64,000 nt of DNA, from NCBI GenBank assembly GCA_016938615.1, contig JAFGUH010000023.1, forward strand, positions 1-64,000, written 5' to 3'. Below the pieces are notes generated by a model. The model did not search any database. It was not told the origin of the DNA and saw nothing but the letters and a program-made list of their open reading frames with translations. Below, one piece after another: positions 27,380 through 37,400 of this stretch (within the stretch, counting starts at the first letter, position 1; each line of letters begins with the position of its first letter). The translations under genes and the position numbers were made by a program. The DNA is from Halothiobacillaceae bacterium (GTDB taxonomy: Bacteria > Pseudomonadota > Gammaproteobacteria > Halothiobacillales > Halothiobacillaceae).

Positions 27380-28744
27380 ATGACCAGTTGGATCCGCAAC
27401 ACCTCGAAGCTCGGCGTCGCCGCCTTTTTCGGGTTTGCCATTGCCATTGCCATCAACGCCGTGGCGGAACGACCGGCGGAGACCTCGAATCAGACCGAGG
27501 TGCCATTGGAGCAGCTGCGCACGTATTCCGACGTGCTCGACCGCGTCCGCTCCGACTACGTCGACGACATCAGCCAGGGCAAGCTGATCGAGAACTCCAT
27601 ACGCGGCATGATCTCGGAGCTTGATCCGCATTCGAGCTACCTCGACAAGGAGGAGTTCAAGAACCTGCGCGAATCGACCACCGGCGAGTTCGGCGGGCTG
27701 GGCATCCAGGTGGGCATGAAGGACGGCGTGCTGACCGTCATCGCCCCGATCGACGACACTCCGGCCAAGCGCGCCGGTCTCGAGGCGGGTGACAAGATCA
27801 TCCGCATCGACGGCGAGTTAACCCAGGACATGGACCTGGAAGAAGCCGTCAAGCTAATGCGTGGCAAGCCGGATACGGACATCGACCTGACCATCGCCCG
27901 CGAAGGCGAGAAGAAACCACTCGAGTTCACAATCACCCGCGCGATCATCAAGACCGAGTCGGTCCGCTCGCGCATGCTCGAGCCCGGCATGGGCTACATC
28001 CGCGTATCGCAATTTCAGTCGCGGACCGTCGAGCAGATGAACGAGGCCCTCGACACCTTGATCGAGGACAACGACGACAAGCCGCTCAAGGGACTGGTGC
28101 TCGATCTCAGGAACAACCCCGGCGGCGTGCTCGACGGGTCGGTCGAAATGGTCGACACCTTCCTCGACGACGGCCAGATCGTCTACACCAAAGGACGCGT
28201 CGCGGACGCCAAGATGAGCTTCGAGGCCAGCACCGGCGACCGCCTCGACGGCGCGCCGATGGTGGTCCTGGTCAATGGTGGGTCCGCCTCCGCCTCGGAG
28301 ATCGTGGCCGGGGCCCTGCAGGACAGCGGGCGGGCACTGATCATCGGCGAGCGGACCTTCGGCAAGGGCTCGGTCCAGTCGATCATGCCGCTGTCCAACG
28401 GCGGCGCGCTGCGACTCACCACGGCACGGTACTACACGCCCAGCGGCCGTTCGATCCAGGCCGAGGGCATCAAGCCCGACGTCACGGTTCACCAACTCAA
28501 GGTCAGCGATATCGAAGAGGTGTTCTCGATCACGGAGGCCAGCCTGGCCGGACACCTGACCAACGGCATGAGCGATAGCGAAGACGGCAAAACGAACGCC
28601 TCGAGCGACGCGACCCAATTTGACAAGGGCGACAAGGCCGACGAGGACGAGAAAGAACCGCTGGTTATCCGCGACTACCAACTCTACGAGGCATTGAACA
28701 TGCTCAAGGGCATGGTGATCGTGAGCAAGAAGAACGCCCGCTGA
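27380..28744 (+). CDS. ctpA: Carboxy-terminal processing protease (S41 family)
   Basis: 454 residues from ATG 27380. An N-terminal membrane/signal helix (about 10-28), a PDZ domain (about 100-185, GGLGIQVGMKDGVLTVIAPIDDTPAKRAGL) and the S41 peptidase core follow. The Ser-Lys dyad is seen as Ser304 in GSASASEI and Lys329 in TFGKG, 25 residues apart as in Prc. A charged acidic tail follows. It acts in the periplasm; envC-ctpA adjacency is common in gammaproteobacteria and suggests control of cell-wall hydrolases (inference). Confidence 0.95.
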   Translation: MTSWIRNTSKLGVAAFFGFAIAIAINAVAERPAETSNQTEVPLEQLRTYSDVLDRVRSDYVDDISQGKLIENSIRGMISELDPHSSYLDKEEFKNLRESTTGEFGGLGIQVGMKDGVLTVIAPIDDTPAKRAGLEAGDKIIRIDGELTQDMDLEEAVKLMRGKPDTDIDLTIAREGEKKPLEFTITRAIIKTESVRSRMLEPGMGYIRVSQFQSRTVEQMNEALDTLIEDNDDKPLKGLVLDLRNNPGGVLDGSVEMVDTFLDDGQIVYTKGRVADAKMSFEASTGDRLDGAPMVVLVNGGSASASEIVAGALQDSGRALIIGERTFGKGSVQSIMPLSNGGALRLTTARYYTPSGRSIQAEGIKPDVTVHQLKVSDIEEVFSITEASLAGHLTNGMSDSEDGKTNASSDATQFDKGDKADEDEKEPLVIRDYQLYEALNMLKGMVIVSKKNAR

Positions 28745-28778
28745 TCACCGCCGCCTGCCGGGAGGAGGAGACGACACC

Positions 28779-29333
28779 ATGGCAAGCAAGGCACTCATCC
28801 TGCTCGCCCCCGGGTTCGAAGACCTGGAGGCGATCTCGACCATCGATATCCTGCGGCGCGCAGGCGTTGAAGTTCAGGTGCTCTCGCTGCACGGGCACAA
28901 GGTGACCGGGTCTCGCGGAACCACCGTCATGACCGACAGCAACCTGGGATTGTTCGACGAGTTCGTCGAATTCGACGCCATCGTTCTGCCCGGGGGGCAA
29001 CCCGGTGCCGACAACCTCGCGGCCGATCCGCGAGTACTGGAGCGACTCCGAAAACAGTCCGCCGCAGGACGATGGATCGCCGCCGTCTGTGCCGCCCCGA
29101 AGGTGCTGGCCGTGGCCGACCTGCTCAAGGGACGACGGATCACTCATTTCCCCGGTGCGCTCGACGAGGAACAATCCCGGGGCGTCGAGATCCGGGACGA
29201 GGCGGTGGTCGTCGATGGCAACCTGGTGACCGGTCGGGGCCCGGGCGTCGCGATCGACTTCGCCCTCGCGCTGGTCGAACAACTAGAGGGTCGGGAGACC
29301 CGTGAGGCGGTTGAAGCCAAGCTTGCGCGCTGA
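28779..29333 (+). CDS. yajL: DJ-1/PfpI family protein (YajL-like)
   Basis: 184 residues of the DJ-1 fold. Nucleophile Cys104 sits in AAVCAAPKVL at the elbow, with GFEDLEAISTIDILRRAG at the N-terminus and VVDGNLVTGRGPGVAIDFALALVE near the C-terminus, as in YajL/ThiJ. Members act as oxidative-stress chaperones or deglycases; the exact reaction is disputed. GGAGGAG precedes the ATG. It follows ctpA after 34 bases and is closed by a terminator. Confidence 0.9.
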   Translation: MASKALILLAPGFEDLEAISTIDILRRAGVEVQVLSLHGHKVTGSRGTTVMTDSNLGLFDEFVEFDAIVLPGGQPGADNLAADPRVLERLRKQSAAGRWIAAVCAAPKVLAVADLLKGRRITHFPGALDEEQSRGVEIRDEAVVVDGNLVTGRGPGVAIDFALALVEQLEGRETREAVEAKLAR

Positions 29334-29368
29334 TTCGACCGCTCGTAAACCCGTGTCTTCGCTTGTCA

Positions 29369-29399
29369 CGCCTGCCCTCGAGGCAGGCGTTTTCCTTTG
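29369..29399 (+). terminator. Intrinsic terminator after yajL
   Basis: CGCCTGCC-CTCGA-GGCAGGCG followed by TTTTCCTTT: an 8-bp GC-rich stem with T-run, ending the ctpA-yajL unit. The next gene's start is only about 20 bases on. Confidence 0.9.
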
Positions 29400-29416
29400 T
29401 TGATCCGGTGGTTGCC

Positions 29417-30043
29417 GTGTCCCAGAAAACTCGGACGGCGTCATTCTTCACGCCCGCCACGACGGTCGAGCGGGAACGTGAGGTGAAGAAAAGCCTTTTC
29501 ATCGCCCGAGCGGGGATGGCCGCATCTCGCGAAGCGGCCCTTGCCTTCGTCGAGTCGGTCCGCGCCGACTACCCGGATGCCCGGCACCACTGCTGGGCCT
29601 ACCTGCTCGGCAACCCGGCCTCGGCGGCCAGTGCCGCCATGAACGACGACGGTGAGCCGGGCGGCACGGCCGGCAAGCCGATTCTCAACGTCATCCAGCA
29701 CAAGCGGATCGGCGATGTGATCGTGGTGGTCACACGCTACTTCGGCGGCATCAAGCTGGGCGCCGGCGGCCTGGTGCGCGCCTACGCCGGGGCAACCCAG
29801 CAGGTACTCGCCGACTTGCCCCTGCTAGAACATCGCCCGCGCCGGCGGTACCGACTGCGATTCGATTTCGCGCGCGAACAGCCGCTTCGCCACTGGGCCG
29901 AGCAGCACCGGGCCGAGTTACTCTCGATCGATTACCACCAACAAATCGACGCCCGCGTAACAGTGCCCGAGGACCAGATCGATGCCTTCGAACGGTTCCT
30001 CGGTGCCCTCGACATCGTCGCCCTGGAGCGCGAGGCCGGCTGA
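29417..30043 (+). CDS. YigZ/IMPACT family protein (UPF0029)
   Basis: About 208 residues from GTG 29417 (GTG 29408 is also possible). N-terminal Impact domain with KKSLFIARAG, DARHHCWAYLLG, SAAMNDDGEPGGTAGKPILNV and VVVTRYFGGIKLGAGGLVRAY, then a C-terminal DUF1949-like ferredoxin fold. YigZ-like proteins may act in translation control or as peptidase adaptors; function is not settled. Confidence 0.9.
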   Translation: MSQKTRTASFFTPATTVEREREVKKSLFIARAGMAASREAALAFVESVRADYPDARHHCWAYLLGNPASAASAAMNDDGEPGGTAGKPILNVIQHKRIGDVIVVVTRYFGGIKLGAGGLVRAYAGATQQVLADLPLLEHRPRRRYRLRFDFAREQPLRHWAEQHRAELLSIDYHQQIDARVTVPEDQIDAFERFLGALDIVALEREAG

Positions 30044-30067
30044 AGGCCACCAGAGCCCCGCAACGGA

Positions 30068-30095
30068 AAAGGCCCGAGCTTTCGCCCGGGCCTTT
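30068..30095. terminator. Bidirectional terminator between yigZ and amtB
   Basis: AAAGGCCCG-loop-CGGGCCTTT: 9-bp stem with A and T tracts on both sides, in the gap between two convergent genes. Confidence 0.93.
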
Positions 30096-30141
30096 GTCAG
30101 TCTCGGCACCTCCGATGTGCCGCTGCCTCCGTTAAGCGTCC

Positions 30142-31386
<1,245 letters not shown>

Positions 31387-31401
31387 GGTGAAATCCTCCG
31401 C

Positions 31402-31761
<360 letters not shown>

Positions 31762-31796
31762 TCAAGGCCGGCCCATGAATCAGTCGGATGGAATGC

Positions 31797-32534
31797 TTAG
31801 AAGCTCTTGGACCAGCTGAGCCACAGCTTCAGGTCGTCGACGTTGTCGTCACCGAAGACCGGATTGTCCTTCTCGATGTCGGCCAGTTCGAGGTTCATGC
31901 CGAAGGAGCCGAATTCGCCGGCGTCCTTGGCAAGGCCGGCGCTCCAGTGGCCGTAATTGAGCTCGTTGGTCGAGCTATCGTTGTCGAAGGTGTAGTAGCC
32001 GTAGTACAGGCTGCCGCTGTAACCACTGTCGCCGAACGGCACGTCGACGCCCGCGTAGTAGTACACGTCACCGGTATCGAAGGCCGCGGTATCGCCGCTC
32101 GCCTGCGAGTTGACCGTGTAGGCAAGGCCCGCGGTGAGATAGCTGTAGCTCAGCGAACCGTAGATCTCGCCGAAGTCGAGATCGTCGCCGTCCGGGTAGG
32201 CGTAGTAGATGTAGCCGACGTCGTAGCCGAGATCGCCGACGCTGCCGCCGTAACCGCCGTAGAGGTCGAGCTCGTAGCTGGTGTCGTCGGAGGGGAAGTC
32301 GACCGTGGACGCCCAGGACCCGGCGTAGAAACCGGAGTCGCTCGCGTAGTCAACGCCGCCCTGAACGGCCGCGCTGTCGTCGGTCTGGGTCACGCCACGG
32401 AAGAAGTAGTTGGACACCACGCCGATGTTGGCGGACACCTCGGCGGCGGCCACGGACGGCAGGGCGAGGGCCGACAGGCCGAGCGCGGAAGCCATGGCGG
32501 TGGAAAGGCTGGTTGCGATCAGGGACTTTTTCAT
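31797..32534 (-). CDS. TorF-family putative outer-membrane porin
   Basis: 245 residues from ATG 32534: signal peptide (about 1-26, ending AAAEVSA) and a beta-barrel body rich in alternating Tyr/Gly/Asp, ending in SWSKSF with a C-terminal Phe typical of outer-membrane barrels. It matches the TIGR02001 (gcw_chp) type. It is first in the porin-glnK-amtB unit; with the NtrC/sigma54 signals upstream it is probably made under nitrogen limitation and may admit a nitrogen compound (inference). Confidence 0.85.
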   Translation of the reverse strand: MKKSLIATSLSTAMASALGLSALALPSVAAAEVSANIGVVSNYFFRGVTQTDDSAAVQGGVDYASDSGFYAGSWASTVDFPSDDTSYELDLYGGYGGSVGDLGYDVGYIYYAYPDGDDLDFGEIYGSLSYSYLTAGLAYTVNSQASGDTAAFDTGDVYYYAGVDVPFGDSGYSGSLYYGYYTFDNDSSTNELNYGHWSAGLAKDAGEFGSFGMNLELADIEKDNPVFGDDNVDDLKLWLSWSKSF

Positions 32535-32581
32535 TATGGGGGCTCCATCAAGTGAACATTCGGGTTCGCCCTCCCGACAAA

Positions 32582-32596
32582 GCAGCCGCCGTGCCA
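32582..32596 (-). promoter_or_regulatory. Sigma54 (RpoN) promoter of porin-glnK-amtB
   Basis: On the minus strand TGGCACGGCGGCTGC matches TGGCACG-N4-TTGC with one mismatch in the -12 element. It lies 48 bases upstream of the porin start, leaving room for a leader and GGAG ribosome site. Confidence 0.75.
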
Positions 32597-32702
32597 ACTT
32601 GAATTTTTACTGCGTTTACAATGGGTTAACCGCGGCCCCAGTGCCACTCTCACCGCGGCCCGCCACCCTGGCTCACCAAAACGGGGCCCGCCTGTTTGCG
32701 AC

Positions 32703-32719
32703 TGCCCCCACCTGGTGCA
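32703..32719 (-). promoter_or_regulatory. NtrC-like enhancer site
   Basis: On the minus strand TGCACCAGGTGGGGGCA matches the NtrC consensus TGCACYA-N3-TGGTGCA at 12 of 14 positions. It is about 115 bases upstream of the sigma54 promoter, a normal enhancer distance. Confidence 0.65.
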
Positions 32720-32888
32720 ATCCGTGGGTCTGGCGCCGCCTCAAGGAAATCTCTGCCCGAATGCCGATCCCCCGAGGCGCGCCGGGCGCGGGCCAGCCCC
32801 CAAGACGACACCCCGAGTATTTGCATCTGCCCGGGGCATGCCCAACAATCGGCAGCGCGCCGACGACGAACCAGCACGAGGTACCGAG

Positions 32889-33179
32889 ATGTCCATCAGT
32901 CACACCATTGAAGAGCTGTCCCAACGCATCGAGCAGGCAATGCCCGAGAGCCTGCGCGAGGGCAAGCAGGAGTTCGAGAAGGCGGTACGTCAGGCCGTGA
33001 GCAACGGCTTTTCCCGCATGGATCTCGTGACGCGCGAGGAATTCGACGTCCAGACCCAGGTACTCGCGCGCACCCGTGCCAAGCTCGAGGCCCTCGAACA
33101 GCGCGTCAGCGACCTGGAACGTCGTCTCGACGGCCGTCGGTCCCACCCCGACTCCGAACAAGGCGACATCGCCAGCTGA
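32889..33179 (+). CDS. ubiK: Ubiquinone biosynthesis accessory factor UbiK (YqiC/BMFP)
   Basis: 96 residues: a Met/Glu-rich helical N-terminus (about 1-55) and a C-terminal coiled coil ([17 protein letters not shown], about 65-82), the BMFP pattern. It helps aerobic ubiquinone synthesis together with UbiJ. A GAGGTACCGAG ribosome site precedes the ATG. The order comM-ubiK-glnK-amtB is known in Pseudomonas, supporting the call. Confidence 0.9.
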   Translation: MSISHTIEELSQRIEQAMPESLREGKQEFEKAVRQAVSNGFSRMDLVTREEFDVQTQVLARTRAKLEALEQRVSDLERRLDGRRSHPDSEQGDIAS

Positions 33180-33198
33180 GCGTTATCGGGTCGCAAAG

Positions 33199-33466
33199 AA
33201 ACCTCTGCACAAATGCCATACTGCTCTGCGTGCCTTGAGCCGGGCAGATGCCAGGCGCTCGTCCGCCGCGGAAGAGTCATTCTCGCGTCCTCGGACGACA
33301 ACGCAGCAGACGCCCGGCTCAAGGCGCGCCCTGCGGGGCTTGGCGAGTCGCCCGTGCTCCGCGTTACGATGTCTCGACGTTGCCACCGGCACGCCAGGGA
33401 CATCGCGCCTCGATCACGAAGGACTCGCCAAGCCTTCAGCGGCATGGCATTCGTGCAGAGGTTCTC
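33199..33466. mobile_element. 268-bp MITE-like element upstream of comM
   Basis: Terminal inverted repeats of about 22 bases (33199-33220 and 33444-33466), with core CCTCTGCAC-AATGCCAT. No protein with family features is encoded. It separates ubiK from comM, 55 bases before the comM ATG, and could carry or block the comM promoter. Shorter or decayed relatives lie at 24.0 and 35.0 kb. Confidence 0.75.
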
Positions 33467-33521
33467 AAGCGGACGCGGAGGTCCGCTCGACACGCACACC
33501 ACCCAATCGAGGCATACGGAC

Positions 33522-35024
33522 ATGCCCATCGCCAAGATCCACAGCCGGGCGCTGCTCGGCATCGACGCGCCCACCGTGACCGTCGAGGCCCATGTCGCCC
33601 CGGGGCTGCCGGCCTTCACGCTAGTGGGGTTGCCGGAAACCGCGGTCCGCGAATCGCGTGACCGCGTCCGGGCCGCGATCCTCTCATCCGGCTTCGAATT
33701 CCCGCCGCGACGCTTGACCGTCAACCTCGCGCCGGCCGACCTGCCCAAGGAAAGCGCCCGTTTCGACCTCGCCATCGCCCTGGCGATCCTCGCCGCCACG
33801 GGGCAGCTCCCGGCTTCGGCTAACCAGCGTCTCGATGCGATCGAATGCCTTGGCGAACTGTCACTCGACGGCGGCGTACGACCCATCCGTGGCACCCTGT
33901 CTGCCGCACGCGCCACCCGGGATGCCGGTCGGGAACTGATCCTGCCTGCCCAGGGGCGAGGCGAGGCCGAATTGATCCCGGGCGTTCGCGGACGCGCGGT
34001 ATCGCACCTGTCAGAAGCGGTTGGCTACCTCGCCGGTGAACGCGAGCCCGAGCGGCTCGTCCATCGGCCGTTGCCCCCCGCCGATCCGGCCAAGGACGGT
34101 GACCTCGCGGACGTCCGGGGGCAACCAAGAGCCAAGCGTGCCCTCGCAATCGCCGCCGCCGGAGGACACAACCTCTTGCTGATCGGTCCGCCCGGTGCGG
34201 GCAAGAGCATGCTGGCCCAGCGACTGGCCGGGATCCTGCCTCCGCTGACCGAGACGGAAGCCCTCGCGGTCGCGGAGGTCGCCGCGGTGACCCCTAATGG
34301 CTTCGACCCGGCAACCTTCGGTCGTCGCCCGTTCCGGGCACCGCACCATTCGGCCTCGGCAGTCGCCCTGATCGGCGGCGGCTCGCAACCCGGACCCGGC
34401 GAGATTTCGCTTGCCCACCACGGCACCCTGTTTCTCGATGAACTGCCCGAATTCGACCGACGGGTCCTCGAGGCCTTGCGCGAGCCGATGGAGGTGGGCT
34501 CGGTGATGATCTCCCGCGCAGCGAGACAGGCGACCTTCCCCGCGGATTTCCAGCTGGTCGCGGCCATGAACCCCTCCCCGCAAGGGACCGAGATCCAGTC
34601 GAGGGCCGCGCAGCGGTACCGGGCGAAGGTCTCCGGGCCGCTGCTCGACCGGATCGACATTCATCTCGAAATCCCGCGCGTGCCGGCTGCCGACCTCGAC
34701 CGCCCAGCGGAGCCCGGGGAGGACAGCGCCACCATTCGCGACCGGGTGATAGCGGCGCGCCAGGGCATGCTGGATCGGCAAGGGGTGGTCAATGCCCGCC
34801 TCGGCGCGCGCGGCGTCGCCGAGCAGATCCGACTGGAAAGGACGGAGCGCGACATGCTCAACCGAGCAATCGAACAACTGCAGCTGTCCGGGCGGGCCCG
34901 CGAGCGCATCCTCAAGCTCGCGCGCAGCATCGCGGACTACGACCAGCGCCCCACGATCGATGCGACGGTGCTCGCCGAGGCGATCGGTTATCGCAACCTC
35001 GAGCGGATGTTCGCGGTCAGTTAG
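33522..35024 (+). CDS. comM: ComM/YifB Mg-chelatase-like AAA+ helicase
   Basis: 500 residues from ATG 33522. N-terminal Lon-like (ChlI) domain with VGLPETAVRESRDRVRAAI, Walker A GPPGAGKSML (near 222), Walker B TLFLDELPEF, the sensor region AAMNPSPQG and arginine-finger stretch SGPLLDRIDIHLEIP. Vibrio ComM is a hexameric branch-migration helicase for natural transformation. The Cys-rich CPCG insert of some members is absent, as in E. coli YifB. MITE-like elements flank it; its stop codon touches the downstream one. Confidence 0.95.
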   Translation: MPIAKIHSRALLGIDAPTVTVEAHVAPGLPAFTLVGLPETAVRESRDRVRAAILSSGFEFPPRRLTVNLAPADLPKESARFDLAIALAILAATGQLPASANQRLDAIECLGELSLDGGVRPIRGTLSAARATRDAGRELILPAQGRGEAELIPGVRGRAVSHLSEAVGYLAGEREPERLVHRPLPPADPAKDGDLADVRGQPRAKRALAIAAAGGHNLLLIGPPGAGKSMLAQRLAGILPPLTETEALAVAEVAAVTPNGFDPATFGRRPFRAPHHSASAVALIGGGSQPGPGEISLAHHGTLFLDELPEFDRRVLEALREPMEVGSVMISRAARQATFPADFQLVAAMNPSPQGTEIQSRAAQRYRAKVSGPLLDRIDIHLEIPRVPAADLDRPAEPGEDSATIRDRVIAARQGMLDRQGVVNARLGARGVAEQIRLERTERDMLNRAIEQLQLSGRARERILKLARSIADYDQRPTIDATVLAEAIGYRNLERMFAVS

Positions 35025-35118
35025 GGAAGGTCTGCACAGCTGGCATACCGCTCTGAGCGCCTTGATCACGAACGACTTGCCCAGCCTTCAGTGGCATGGC
35101 CATTCGTGCAGAGGTTCC
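35025..35118. mobile_element. 94-bp MITE-like element touching the comM stop
   Basis: Left end GGAAGGTCTGCACAG and right end (inverse GGAACCTCTGCACGAATG) form terminal inverted repeats; flanks TTAG / TGAG resemble a 4-base target duplication. The interior GATCACGAA-GACTTGCC-AGCCTTCAG matches the right half of the 33.2-kb element, so this is a deleted version. Confidence 0.72.
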
Positions 35119-35230
35119 TGAGCCGATGCCGCTCTGCGTACCTTGAGCCGGGCGAATGCCGGGCGTACCGCCGCCGCGGAAGGGGCGTATTCTTTTGAAG
35201 GGCGACAACGCCGCCAGTGCACCCGCTCGT
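35119..35230 (+). repeat. Partial copy of the 33.2-kb element interior
   Basis: GCTCTGCGTACCTTGAGCCGGGC and CCGCCGCGGAAGGG followed by GGCGACAACGCCGCCAG repeat, in order, the left half of the 33.2-kb element. It has no clear ends. It fills the gap before the cmoB 3' end. Confidence 0.6.
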
Positions 35231-35247
35231 TGCGAGCCGCGGTGCTC

Positions 35248-36246
35248 TTAGCTCGGGCGTCGCGCAGTAATGACCGCGCGACGCGGTGCGGGCAGGCCTT
35301 CGCGCGTGAGGCTGGGGTCGTCGGGGTCGAGGAAGTCGGGCAGTGACTGCCGGTCCCCGAACCAGTCGCTGCGGCGTTGCTCCTCGGTCGTGGTCACCGA
35401 CACGTCGACCAGCTCGGGGTCGACGAAACCCATGCGCCTGAGCCAGCCGATGACGGCATCCGGGCTCGGCAGAAACCAGACATTGCGCATGCCGGCGTAG
35501 CGGTTGGCGGGCGTCAGGATGGTGGTGGCATTGCCCTCGACCACCAAGGTCTCCAGCACCAGCTCGCCGCCGGGGCGCAGGCAGGCCTTGAGCTCACCGA
35601 GGTGCGTGAACGGGTCGCGTCGATGGTAGAGCACGCCCATGGAAAAAACGCTGTCGAAATACGGCCGGTGAGGAAAGTGCTCGAGCGCGGCGGGCACGAT
35701 GCCCGCCCGCGTCTCGCCCAACAGGTGGGCGACGGCATGGAACTGTGCGACGAACACCCAGGTCGGCTCGACCCCCAGGGCCAGATCCGCCCCCGCCCCG
35801 AGCATCCGCCAGAGGTGGTAGCCGTTGCCGCTGCCCACGTCGAGCACCCGTCGTCCGTCGAGGGGCTGGATGCGTTCGGCCAGGCGCGCCCACTTGAGAT
35901 CCGAGCGCCACTCCGTCTCGATCCGCACGCCAAAAAGGTCGAAGGGGCCCTTGCGCCACGGGATCAGCTCGCGCAGCGTGGCTTCAAGCCCCGGCAGGTC
36001 GGTGCTGGAGGCGGCCGTGACCGTCGCGATGTCCAAGTGGTTGACCGCGTCCGCGGGACGCTCGGGCAACGCCCCGATGGCCGCGAGCCACCGCGGCCAG
36101 TCACCGTGGTTGACGCAGGCCCAGTCCAGGGTCCGCCACCCCTCCATCGGCATGCGACGCGGGAGCCGGCCGAGCGCGGCACGAGACTGTCGCGCGATGC
36201 GCTCGATGCCGCGCGCTATACGGGCCGCGTTCGCCTCGTATGGCAT
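35248..36246 (-). CDS. cmoB: tRNA U34 carboxymethyltransferase CmoB
   Basis: 332 residues from ATG 36246. It transfers the carboxymethyl group of Cx-SAM to ho5U34 of tRNAs, forming cmo5U. Motifs: LIPWRKGPFDLFGVRIETEWRSDLKW, the SAM fold VLDVGSGNGYHLWRMLGAGA, FDSVFSMGVLYHRRDP and VWFLPSPDAVIGWLRRMGF. It follows the outer-membrane gene by 7 bases. CmoA is encoded two genes upstream at 37401-38207. Confidence 0.95.
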   Translation of the reverse strand: MPYEANAARIARGIERIARQSRAALGRLPRRMPMEGWRTLDWACVNHGDWPRWLAAIGALPERPADAVNHLDIATVTAASSTDLPGLEATLRELIPWRKGPFDLFGVRIETEWRSDLKWARLAERIQPLDGRRVLDVGSGNGYHLWRMLGAGADLALGVEPTWVFVAQFHAVAHLLGETRAGIVPAALEHFPHRPYFDSVFSMGVLYHRRDPFTHLGELKACLRPGGELVLETLVVEGNATTILTPANRYAGMRNVWFLPSPDAVIGWLRRMGFVDPELVDVSVTTTEEQRRSDWFGDRQSLPDFLDPDDPSLTREGLPAPRRAVITARRPS

Positions 36247-36253
36247 CGGCCGA

Positions 36254-37297
36254 TCAGAATCGGTAGCCCAGACCGACCGCGAACAGCCCGGTGCGCTCGT
36301 CGTAGAAACGGATGTCGGAGTCGTTTTCAGACCACACCCCGTAGGCATTGACCGACCAGTTCGACCAGCCAAAGGGTTCAGCGTAACGGAGCCCGGCCAC
36401 GACGCCCATCTGCGAGCCATCGCGATACTGGTCGTAAATCGGTTGGCGGGCGTCGTAACGATCCACCCCGTAATAGCCGGTCATGGAAAACTGCCACTGG
36501 TCGATATCCAACTGGGCCGAGACCTGGGGACGGAGCAGCCAGCCGCGATTGGCCGCGCCATCCGCGTCGAGACGGCGGTACTGCACCCCGGGAATCAGGC
36601 TGAGGCGATCGGTGACCGCGAGGCGGTAGTTGACATCGACCCGATGCTCGTTGCCCTCGCGGGAGAGGCGACTCCGCTCGGCGGTGGACAGGCCCAATCC
36701 CATGCCGGAACGTTCCCGATCGATATCACGGCGGTAGAGTCGGTAGTCCACCGACAGCCCGGTGCCAAGGATGCCCGCAAGGCCGAGGCGAAGCCCGCGC
36801 CGATCGACATCAGTGGCGTCCCGACGCGAGCCCACGACGAACGGATCGGACCATACCTCGCTATCGGTCGCGGTAAAGGGAATCACGGCGGCAGTGAACA
36901 GGCCGACCCGGTCGATCAGGCTGCGCGAGCCGAACTCGACAGCAAGTTCCCCGTCGGCGAGGGCCGAGCGCGGTGTGCCGACGTACAGCGACAGTCGCTT
37001 GGGCACCAGGGTGTAATCCACCTCGCCGAGCACACCCCCGACCAGCCGCGTGTCGCGCGCGGAGAGGCTATAGAGCGAATCGATGCGTTTTTGGTCACTG
37101 GAGACGGCGAAATTGGAGCGACTCGACACGACCCCCACCAGCGGCATGATCTCACCGGAGACCCCCGTCTCCTCGGCGATCGGTCCCGCCATAGCCGCGG
37201 TCGTCATCGAGGTCGGCAGAACCGTCGACAGGGCGAAACCCAGCACGACGCCCATGCTTGCGAGAATCCTCACCACGCCTGTCTCAACCCGTTTCAT
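36254..37297 (-). CDS. Outer-membrane beta-barrel protein of unknown function (possibly DUF2860)
   Basis: 347 residues from ATG 37297 behind AGGAAGG. Signal peptide (about 1-36, cleavage near TAAMAG), then a region SGEIMPLVGVVSSRSNFAVSSDQKRIDSLYSL and alternating beta strands to a terminal LGYRF (C-terminal Phe, as barrel proteins need for BAM). The early part resembles DUF2860 proteins, not certain. It sits between cmoA and cmoB, almost touching cmoB, which is odd for a cell-surface protein. Confidence 0.75.
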   Translation of the reverse strand: MKRVETGVVRILASMGVVLGFALSTVLPTSMTTAAMAGPIAEETGVSGEIMPLVGVVSSRSNFAVSSDQKRIDSLYSLSARDTRLVGGVLGEVDYTLVPKRLSLYVGTPRSALADGELAVEFGSRSLIDRVGLFTAAVIPFTATDSEVWSDPFVVGSRRDATDVDRRGLRLGLAGILGTGLSVDYRLYRRDIDRERSGMGLGLSTAERSRLSREGNEHRVDVNYRLAVTDRLSLIPGVQYRRLDADGAANRGWLLRPQVSAQLDIDQWQFSMTGYYGVDRYDARQPIYDQYRDGSQMGVVAGLRYAEPFGWSNWSVNAYGVWSENDSDIRFYDERTGLFAVGLGYRF

Positions 37298-37400
37298 TTT
37301 GTTCCTTCCTGTTGTTCGACCGCAACACGGAGCACTGCCGCCCGGCTCGGTCACCATAGCTTAAAGAGTAAGTCGGCTGGCGCCATGCGCGGTTCCCCCG

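Noticed and set aside
34561-34640. Missing CPCG zinc-type motif in ComM as a novelty
   Set aside because: E. coli YifB also has NPSP at this place, so this is known family variation.
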